Source: Microbacterium rhizosphaerae
GTDB taxonomy: Bacteria > Actinomycetota > Actinomycetes > Actinomycetales > Microbacteriaceae
Length of the DNA stretch: 64,000 nucleotides
Assembly: GCF_034120055.1 (NCBI RefSeq)
Contig: NZ_CP139368.1
Coordinates: 1,736,001-1,800,000 of the forward strand
Direction: 5' to 3'
In this document: piece by piece, positions 58,261 to 64,000 of the stretch
How positions within the stretch are numbered: position 1 is the stretch's first letter
Layout: every line of letters begins with the position of its first letter
Position numbers and translations under genes: made by a program
The notes under the pieces: model-generated
The model's database searches: none
Seen by the model: the letters and a program-made list of their open reading frames with translations, nothing else
Told to the model about the DNA's origin: nothing

Positions 58261-59673
58261 ATGATCAGACCCGACCTGAGCCTTCCCATCCCCGACGAGA
58301 TCCGTTCCGCGCACTTCATCGGCATCGGCGGCTCCGGCATGTCCGGCCTTGCCGGCATGTTCCTCGACCGCGGCATCGCGGTCTCCGGGTCGGACCGCGC
58401 CGACAGCGCGGCGCTGCAGGGCCTCGCGGCCCGCGGCGCCCGCGTGCACGTGGGCCACGACGCCGCCAACCTCGCCGACGCCGACACCGTCATCCACACG
58501 GGCGCGATCTGGCCGGAGAACCCTGAGTACGTCACCGCGAAGGAGCGGGGGATGCCGGTCATCCACCGTTCGCAGGCGCTCCACTGGCTGATCGGCGGAC
58601 GTCGCCTCGTGTCCGTCGCAGGCGCCCACGGCAAGACGACCTCGACCGGCATGATCGTGACAGCCCTGAAGACCCTCGGCGCCGACCCGAACTTCGTCAA
58701 CGGCGGCGTGATCTCCCAGCTCGGCGTCTCGAGCGGCAGCGGCTCGGACCCGCTGTTCGTCATCGAGGCCGACGAGTCCGACGGCACGTTCCTGCTGTAC
58801 GACACGTCGATCGCCCTCATCACGAACGTCGACCCCGACCACCTCGACCACTACGGCAGCCACGACGCCTTCGTCGACGCGTTCGCCCGCTTCGGCGACG
58901 GGGCGCGCGAGGCCGTGGTGATCTCCGCGGACGACGCGGGCGCGATCGAGGTCACCAAGCGCATGACGCACCCGCGCATCGTGACGTTCGGCGAGGCCGA
59001 AGGTGCCGACGTGCGCGTGGTCGACATCCGCACCGACGGCCCGGTCTCGTTCGCCGTCGAATACGAGGGCCGACGCGTCGAGGCGCAGCTGCCCGTCCCC
59101 GGCGCGCACAACGCCGTCAACGCCACCGGCGCCGTCGCCGTGCTGCTCCTTCTCGGCCGGGGGCTCGAGGAGGCCGTCCGCGCGGTCGAGGAGTTCACGG
59201 GCACCATCCGCCGCTTCGAGCTGCACGGCGTGCAGCGCGGGGTCAGCGTCTTCGACGACTACGCGCACCACCCGACCGAGGTCGCCGCCGCTCTCGCCGC
59301 CGCGCGCACGGTGGTCGGCGACGGCCGGATCATCGCCATCCAGCAGCCCCACACGTACTCGCGCACCCAGCTGATGGCCGGTGAGTTCGCCGAGGTCCTC
59401 GAGAGCCACGCCGACCACACCGTGATGCTCGACGTCTACGGCGCGCGCGAGGACCCGATTCCGGGCGTCACGGGCGAGACGGTGGCCGCGCGCTTCGCCG
59501 ACCCGTCGCACGTGCACTACGTGCCGGACTGGCAGGATGCCGCGGACTACACCGCGTCGATCGCCCGACCGGGCGACTACGTCATCACGCTCGGCTGCGG
59601 CAACGTGTACCAGATCATCCCGCAGGTGCTCGCGGCACTGGGCGACGGCGCGGACGCGGCGGACGAGGCCTAG
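58261..59673 (+). CDS. murC: UDP-N-acetylmuramate--L-alanine ligase
   Basis: A 470-residue Mur ligase, the first amino acid-adding enzyme. Motifs: [28 protein letters not shown] (UDP-sugar domain), [15 protein letters not shown] at about residues 120-130, [27 protein letters not shown] and [19 protein letters not shown]. Family variants in organisms with B-type wall may use glycine in place of alanine; the sequence alone does not tell. A TAGACT element nine bases before the ATG at 58261 suggests a local promoter, in keeping with the inserted divergent regulator. Confidence 0.95.
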   Translation: MIRPDLSLPIPDEIRSAHFIGIGGSGMSGLAGMFLDRGIAVSGSDRADSAALQGLAARGARVHVGHDAANLADADTVIHTGAIWPENPEYVTAKERGMPVIHRSQALHWLIGGRRLVSVAGAHGKTTSTGMIVTALKTLGADPNFVNGGVISQLGVSSGSGSDPLFVIEADESDGTFLLYDTSIALITNVDPDHLDHYGSHDAFVDAFARFGDGAREAVVISADDAGAIEVTKRMTHPRIVTFGEAEGADVRVVDIRTDGPVSFAVEYEGRRVEAQLPVPGAHNAVNATGAVAVLLLLGRGLEEAVRAVEEFTGTIRRFELHGVQRGVSVFDDYAHHPTEVAAALAAARTVVGDGRIIAIQQPHTYSRTQLMAGEFAEVLESHADHTVMLDVYGAREDPIPGVTGETVAARFADPSHVHYVPDWQDAADYTASIARPGDYVITLGCGNVYQIIPQVLAALGDGADAADEA

Positions 59674-59676
59674 CCC

Positions 59677-60675
59677 ATGCAGCGCCCCACTCCGCTCCCG
59701 CCGCAGGCCGAGAAGCCGGCGCCGAGGAGCGCGGCCGAGGCGCCGACGCCGTCGAAGGCCCGCGCGTCGAAGGCGCGCGCAGCGAAGGGCGAGCTGCCGC
59801 CGGAGGAGCTCCGGACTGCGCAGGTCGGCGCCGAGCCGCTGGCCCCCGTCACCCCGATCTCGTCCGACGGCCATGACCCTGATCGGGCGGAGGGCGAAGC
59901 GGCGGATGCCTCTCCGATCGGCGTGCGGGACGTGTGGCGCGCAGCGCGTGCCCGCCGCAAGGCGCTGCGCGCCGAGGTGCGCCGCTTCACGGGCCGCCAG
60001 CGGCGCAGGCGCGCGCTGTGGATCGGGGCCGCGGCATCCATCGGCATCCTCGCCCTGGTGACCCTCGGCGCCGCGTACAGCCCGCTGTTCGCGGTCGAGC
60101 GCGTGGAGGTCGTCGGCACGTCGCAGTTGAAGGCGTCCGCGGTGGTCGACGCGCTGCAGGCCCAGATCGGCAAGCCCCTGCCGCTCGTCGACGAGAGCGC
60201 CGTGAAGGCCGCCCTCGTGCGCTTCCCCCTCGTGGAGTCGTACACGCTCGAGGCGCGGCCGCCGCACGAGCTCGTGGTGCGGATCGTCGAGCGCACGCCG
60301 GTGGGCGTCATCCAGGGACCGGCCGGATACACGCTGGTGGATGCGGCGGGCGTCGCCCTCTCGACCACCTCGACGGCGCCTCCGGGTGAGCCGATCGTCA
60401 CGGTGCCCGGCGTGCACTCGTCGGCGTTCGCCTCGCTCGGCCAGGTGATGCGCGCCCTTCCGGCGGCCATCCGCACGCAGGTGACGGCGGCATCGGCCAC
60501 GACGCCGGACGACGTCACGCTCACCCTCGGCGGCACGCGCACGCAGGTCGAATGGGGGAGCGCGGACCAGTCCGCACTCAAGGCGCTCGTGCTCGAGGAG
60601 GCCATGAAGGCGAAGCCGCCGGCATCCGTCAGCGCATACGACGTGTCGACTCCGACGTCCGTCGTCTTCCGCTGA
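59677..60675 (+). CDS. ftsQ: Cell division protein FtsQ
   Basis: A 332-residue bitopic protein. A long Ala/Pro/Lys-rich cytoplasmic tail (residues 1-110) leads to one membrane helix (ALWIGAAASIGILALVTLGAAY). A POTRA domain follows (FAVERVEVVGTSQLKASAVVDALQAQIGKPLPLVDESAVKAALVRFPLVESYTLEARPPHELVVRIVERTPVGVI), then the FtsQ domain (YTLVDAAGVALSTT...). It links early and late divisome proteins. The ATG at 59677 is three bases after the murC stop. The C-terminus (DVSTPTSVVFR) is a standard end. Confidence 0.92.
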   Translation: MQRPTPLPPQAEKPAPRSAAEAPTPSKARASKARAAKGELPPEELRTAQVGAEPLAPVTPISSDGHDPDRAEGEAADASPIGVRDVWRAARARRKALRAEVRRFTGRQRRRRALWIGAAASIGILALVTLGAAYSPLFAVERVEVVGTSQLKASAVVDALQAQIGKPLPLVDESAVKAALVRFPLVESYTLEARPPHELVVRIVERTPVGVIQGPAGYTLVDAAGVALSTTSTAPPGEPIVTVPGVHSSAFASLGQVMRALPAAIRTQVTAASATTPDDVTLTLGGTRTQVEWGSADQSALKALVLEEAMKAKPPASVSAYDVSTPTSVVFR

Positions 60676-60803
60676 GTCGTCGCGCCGAGCTCGTCCCTCC
60701 ACCGGCGAACGCCGACTTGCGCGACACGCCCAGGCGAATGCGGGCCCCGCGAGGGGGTCCGCATACCTTCGAGATCAGGAATTGCATACCGGGCAATTCT
60801 TTA

Positions 60804-60820
60804 AACCTCTACGTGAGGTT
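60804..60820. promoter_or_regulatory. Palindrome in the ftsZ promoter region, candidate FtsR site
   Basis: AACCTC (60804-60809), five bases, GAGGTT (60815-60820) form a perfect 6-bp inverted repeat, embedded in TTAAACC...GGTTGAAGG. A second inverted repeat AATTGC / GCAATT lies at 60780-60798. Both lie in the 185-bp gap between ftsQ and ftsZ, which is locally AT-rich and surely holds the ftsZ promoter. MerR-type factors such as FtsR bind similar short palindromes. Confidence 0.6.
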
Positions 60821-60860
60821 GAAGGTTTAGGACGCGGTTCGGGACGATACGGAGGCCGGC

Positions 60861-62027
60861 ATGAGCCAGAACCAGAACTACCTCGCGGTGATCAAGGTCG
60901 TCGGGGTCGGCGGCGGCGGCGTCAACGCCGTGAACCGCATGATCGACCTGGGGCTGCGCGGTGTCGAGTTCATCGCGATCAACACCGACGCGCAGGCCCT
61001 GCTCATGAGCGACGCCGACGTCAAGCTCGACGTCGGCCGGGAGCTCACACGCGGGCTCGGCGCCGGCGCCGATCCCGAGGTCGGTCGTCGCGCGGCGGAA
61101 GATCACGCGGAGGAGATCGAGGAGGCCCTCGCGGGCGCCGACATGGTCTTCGTCACGGCCGGCGAGGGCGGCGGCACGGGCACGGGCGGCGCACCGGTGG
61201 TCGCCCGCATCGCCAAGTCGATCGGCGCGCTGACGATCGGTGTGGTCACGAAGCCGTTCTCGTTCGAGGGCCGCCGCAGGCAGAGCCAGGCCGAAGCCGG
61301 CGTCGCGAAGCTGAAGGAAGAGGTCGACACCCTCATCGTCGTCCCGAACGACCGGCTGCTGCAGATCAGCGACCGCGGGATCTCCATGATCGAGGCGTTC
61401 GCCACGGCCGACCAGGTGCTCCTCGCCGGTGTCCAGGGCATCACCGACCTCATCACCACGCCCGGTCTCATCAACCTCGACTTCGCCGACGTCAAGTCGG
61501 TCATGCAGGGCGCCGGATCCGCACTCATGGGCATCGGATCCGCCCGCGGCGCGGATCGTGCGATCAAGGCCGCGGAACTGGCGGTCGAATCGCCGCTGCT
61601 CGAGGCCTCGATCGAGGGGGCGCACGGCGTGCTGCTGTCCATCCAGGGTGGATCGAACCTCGGCATCTTCGAGATCAACGACGCGGCTCAGCTGGTCAAG
61701 GAGGCCGCGCACCCCGAGGCGAACATCATCTTCGGCACGGTGATCGACGACACGCTCGGCGACGAGGTGCGCGTCACGGTCATCGCGGCCGGCTTCGACG
61801 GCGGTGAGCCCACCCTGCGGATCGACACGGTGCACGATGCGCGGCACGTCCCGTCCGCGTCGAGCGTCGCCGCGGCGATCGGCCAGAGCACGAGCGAGCC
61901 GACCGCCGAGATGGCCGAGCGCCAGGAGAAGATCGAGCGCGTCCCGGTCACCGTCAGCGTCCCGGAATCGGGCTACGAGTCGGCGTTCGGCGACGACGAC
62001 CTCGACATCCCCGAATTCCTGAAGTAG
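60861..62027 (+). CDS. ftsZ: Cell division protein FtsZ
   Basis: A 388-residue tubulin-like GTPase forming the division ring. It shows [24 protein letters not shown] at the start and the GTP signature [15 protein letters not shown]. The T7 loop is around [19 protein letters not shown]. The variable linker is short and the C-terminal peptide is [11 protein letters not shown], the site for SepF and other partners. The ATG at 60861 follows GGAGG. It has its own upstream region separate from ftsQ. Confidence 0.97.
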   Translation: MSQNQNYLAVIKVVGVGGGGVNAVNRMIDLGLRGVEFIAINTDAQALLMSDADVKLDVGRELTRGLGAGADPEVGRRAAEDHAEEIEEALAGADMVFVTAGEGGGTGTGGAPVVARIAKSIGALTIGVVTKPFSFEGRRRQSQAEAGVAKLKEEVDTLIVVPNDRLLQISDRGISMIEAFATADQVLLAGVQGITDLITTPGLINLDFADVKSVMQGAGSALMGIGSARGADRAIKAAELAVESPLLEASIEGAHGVLLSIQGGSNLGIFEINDAAQLVKEAAHPEANIIFGTVIDDTLGDEVRVTVIAAGFDGGEPTLRIDTVHDARHVPSASSVAAAIGQSTSEPTAEMAERQEKIERVPVTVSVPESGYESAFGDDDLDIPEFLK

Positions 62028-62074
62028 CCCCGCGACAGGCTCGCGGACCGCTGGAGAAACGAGCTCTCATCACC

Positions 62075-62761
62075 ATGGACGACCTCGCCGCGCGCCTCGC
62101 CGCGGTCGACGCCCGTATCGTCGACGCGGCGCGGGCGGCGGGTCGGGACCCGTCGGAGCTCACGCGCATCGTCGTGACGAAGTTCCACCCGGCGCAGCTC
62201 GTGGCGAGCCTCTACGATCTCGGCGTCCGCGACGTCGGCGAGAACCGCCAGCAGGAGCTCAGCGCGAAGAGCGTCGAGGTCGGGCCCCGCGAGGGGCTGA
62301 CGTGGCACTTCATCGGGCAGGCGCAGACCAACAAGGCGCGTGCCGTGCGGGCCGCGGCATCCGTCGTCCACTCCGTCGATCGCGCACGTCTCGCGGACGC
62401 TCTCGACGCCGCCGCAGACGACGACTCGCCGATGCTCGACGTTCTGCTGCAGATCAACCTGACCGACGACCCGACCCGCGGCGGAGTCGCCCCCGGCGGC
62501 ATCGAGGCGCTCGCCGAGCACGTGACGGGATGCCGCACCCTGCGTCTGCGCGGCGTCATGGCGGTCGCCCCGCTCGACGAGCCGCCGGCACCCGCCTTCG
62601 AGCGGCTCGCCGCGTACTCCGAGCGCGTGCGGGCCGTCCTTCCCGACGCATCCTGGATCTCCGCGGGCATGACCGGCGACTTCGTCGAGGCCATCGCCTG
62701 CGGTGCGACACACCTGCGGATCGGGTCCGCAATAACCGGACCGCGGCCCACCCGCGGTTAA
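62075..62761 (+). CDS. yggS: YggS-family pyridoxal phosphate homeostasis protein
   Basis: A 228-residue PLP-binding protein of the alanine-racemase-like barrel fold. The PLP lysine is K36 in TRIVVTKFHPAQLV. Other blocks: LGVRDVGENRQQEL, WHFIGQAQTNKARAV, LLQINLTDDPTRGGV, LRLRGVMAVAPL and WISAGMTGDFVEAIACGATHLRIGSAITGPR (phosphate site). It buffers PLP levels. Position between ftsZ and sepF is conserved in actinobacteria (Rv2148c in Mycobacterium). The YfiH/laccase-domain gene often found between ftsZ and yggS is not present here. Confidence 0.95.
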   Translation: MDDLAARLAAVDARIVDAARAAGRDPSELTRIVVTKFHPAQLVASLYDLGVRDVGENRQQELSAKSVEVGPREGLTWHFIGQAQTNKARAVRAAASVVHSVDRARLADALDAAADDDSPMLDVLLQINLTDDPTRGGVAPGGIEALAEHVTGCRTLRLRGVMAVAPLDEPPAPAFERLAAYSERVRAVLPDASWISAGMTGDFVEAIACGATHLRIGSAITGPRPTRG

Positions 62762-62794
62762 CCTCGGATCAGACGAGCAATCGGGAGGAATGCG

Positions 62795-63259
62795 ATGTCG
62801 AACCCGCTGAAGAAGACCATGGTGTACCTGGGCCTGGCCGATGAAGAAGAGGCCTACGAGGAGCCGGCGCCCCAGCCTGCTCCGCGCAAGTCGACGACAG
62901 CGGTCGAGAAGCCCGCGGCGCCGGTGACGCCGATCCGCCGCCCCGAGGTCGTCCGCCAGCCGGTCGCCTCCGCGGTCAGCGAGATCCTCACCGTCCACCC
63001 CAAGCAGTACCGGGACGCGCAGGTCATCGCCGAGAATTTCCGCGACGGCATCCCGGTCATCATCAACCTCTCCCAGATGAGCGACTCGGATGCCCGTCGC
63101 CTGATCGACTTCGCCAGCGGGCTGTCGATGGGCCTGTACGGCCGCATCGAGCGGGTGACGAGCAAGGTTTTCCTGCTCTCGCCGGAGAACGTGGCCGTGT
63201 CCGGCGACGGCGCGGTCGCTCAGGCGGACGCCGAGGCGACGCCGTTCAGCCAGCCGTGA
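62795..63259 (+). CDS. sepF: Cell division protein SepF
   Basis: A 154-residue protein. It begins with a membrane-binding amphipathic helix ([19 protein letters not shown]). A Pro/Ala-rich linker follows, then the SepF fold at residues about 62-145: [70 protein letters not shown]. It anchors FtsZ to the membrane, important in actinobacteria, which lack FtsA. A GGGAGG ribosome site precedes ATG 62795. Confidence 0.96.
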   Translation: MSNPLKKTMVYLGLADEEEAYEEPAPQPAPRKSTTAVEKPAAPVTPIRRPEVVRQPVASAVSEILTVHPKQYRDAQVIAENFRDGIPVIINLSQMSDSDARRLIDFASGLSMGLYGRIERVTSKVFLLSPENVAVSGDGAVAQADAEATPFSQP

Positions 63260-63278
63260 CCCGCGGGCGGTAGCGTCT

Positions 63279-63578
63279 ATGGTCGTGATCTCCCTCATCG
63301 CGACCGTCATCAATACGTTGCTCCTCATCTACGTGTTCGTGATGCTCGCGCGCATGGTCCTCGACTTCATGCCCATGCTCAACCGTGAATGGCGTCCCCG
63401 CGGCGCCGGCCTCATCGCGGCTGAGCTCGTCTACACCGTGACGGACCCCCCGATCCGTCTCTTCCGCCGCTTCATCCCGCCGTTGCGGCTGGGCCCGGTC
63501 GCGTTCGACCTGGCCTTCAGCCTGACGCTGCTCCTGTGCTTCATCCTCATCGGGGTGACGCGCTCCCTCGCGGGGTGA
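63279..63578 (+). CDS. YggT-family membrane protein
   Basis: A 99-residue protein with two membrane helices (VVISLIATVINTLLLIYVFVMLARMVLDF and LAFSLTLLLCFILIGVTRSL). The conserved connecting segment is ELVYTVTDPPIRLFRRFIPPLRLGPVAFDLA. YggT proteins sit between sepF and divIVA in many Gram-positives (Rv2146c) and their function is unknown. ATG 63279 or the GTG at 63285 could be the start; TAGCGT lies just upstream. Confidence 0.92.
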   Translation: MVVISLIATVINTLLLIYVFVMLARMVLDFMPMLNREWRPRGAGLIAAELVYTVTDPPIRLFRRFIPPLRLGPVAFDLAFSLTLLLCFILIGVTRSLAG

Positions 63579-63667
63579 AAGAGCGGCAGGTATGCTTTCT
63601 TGGGCGAGCCGACATCCGGTTCGCCACCCCAGACATCGGCCAGCCCCGAGCCCCGAAAGAGGAAACC

Positions 63668-64000
63668 ATGGCATTGACTCCGGATGACGTCGTCACCAAG
63701 CAGTTCCAGCACGTTCGCTTCAAGGAGGGCTTCGACCCGGACGAGGTCGATGACTTCCTCGACGAGATCGTCGTGGAGTGGCGCAAGACCATCGCGGAGA
63801 ACGACGAGCTGAAGGCCAGGGTCTCCTCGCTCGAGTCGGGCGCCTCGAGCGCGCCGGCCGTCGCCGCGGCTCCGCAGGCCTCCGTCAACGAGGGCCAGCC
63901 CGCGGCCGCGAGCGCCGGCATCATCGAGCTCGCGCAGCGCCTGCACGACGAGCACATCGCCGAGGGCAAGGCGAAGCGCGACCAGCTCATCTCCGATGCG
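63668..64000 (+). CDS. wag31: DivIVA/Wag31 polar growth protein, N-terminal part (cut by window edge)
   Basis: The first 111 codons are present from ATG 63668, preceded by AAAGAGGAAA. The DivIVA membrane-binding domain is clear: MALTPDDVVTKQFQHVRFKEGFDPDEVDDFLDEIVVEWRKTIAENDELKARVSSLE, with the first coiled coil beginning. An Ala/Ser/Pro linker and a second coil (GIIELAQRLHDEHIAEGKAKRDQLISDA) follow. Wag31 marks cell poles and directs tip growth. The region 63579-63667 holds TATGCT at 63591 as a likely -10 element. The end of the gene lies outside the window. Confidence 0.95.
   Translation, partial: MALTPDDVVTKQFQHVRFKEGFDPDEVDDFLDEIVVEWRKTIAENDELKARVSSLESGASSAPAVAAAPQASVNEGQPAAASAGIIELAQRLHDEHIAEGKAKRDQLISDA

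Overview
The window is high-GC actinobacterial chromosome (roughly 70 % GC in most genes). The family-level content (DUF222/HNH gene, DivIVA/Wag31, SepF, FtsR, PASTA kinase, class II DAHP synthase, B-type-style division cluster) and the gene order suggest a member of the Microbacteriaceae, most likely Microbacterium. The genus is an inference from style and synteny; no rRNA is present.

Layout. 1-3.6 kb: the N-terminus of a secreted protein, a DUF1905 protein, a cluster of short palindromic repeats, a divergent TetR / SnoaL-like / NmrA-like module with a clear operator palindrome, and a small secreted protein. 3.9-6.85 kb: an IS256-family element with an 8-bp target duplication, itself split by an IS110-family element; the IS256 had landed in a decayed copy of a piece of the nearby tetR. 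7-22 kb: a lower-GC stretch with a DUF6541-type membrane protein, then a type IV pilus operon (major pilin, three further prepilin-like proteins, prepilin peptidase, PilM, PilN, PilO, PilT, PilC). After it come a DUF222/HNH endonuclease gene under a LexA-like box and an inverted pilB. 22-30 kb: glycogen phosphorylase, a CYTH protein, lipoamide dehydrogenase, an extremely Met/Cys-rich copper-storage-like protein, and a GarA-like FHA / FtsR / second MerR cluster.

30-47 kb: a ParA ATPase, pyruvate carboxylase, a MinD/ParA-like protein with a long acidic tail, peptide deformylase, acyl-CoA synthetase, ROK glucokinase, PlsC-like acyltransferase, DAHP synthase, PASTA kinase, a LysM wall protein, an Rv2175c-like DNA-binding protein, a polyprenyl synthetase and a DUF3040 protein. 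This order resembles the Mycobacterium tuberculosis region between fadD15 and mraZ. 47.4-64 kb: the division and cell wall cluster mraZ-rsmH-ftsL-ftsI-murF-mraY-murD-ftsW-murG-(gntR, opposite strand)-murC-ftsQ-ftsZ-yggS-sepF-yggT-wag31, with wag31 running off the window. murE is not in its usual place between ftsI and murF.

Working together: the right-hand third makes and polymerises lipid II at the septum and controls polar growth. The kinase, FHA protein, Rv2175c-like protein and FtsR are its likely regulators. The pilus genes form an almost complete Gram-positive type IV pilus with both extension (PilB) and retraction (PilT) motors. Regulatory sites visible include a three-repeat MraZ box, an SOS box, a TetR operator, a structured pilin leader, a palindrome before ftsZ and several probable leaderless starts.
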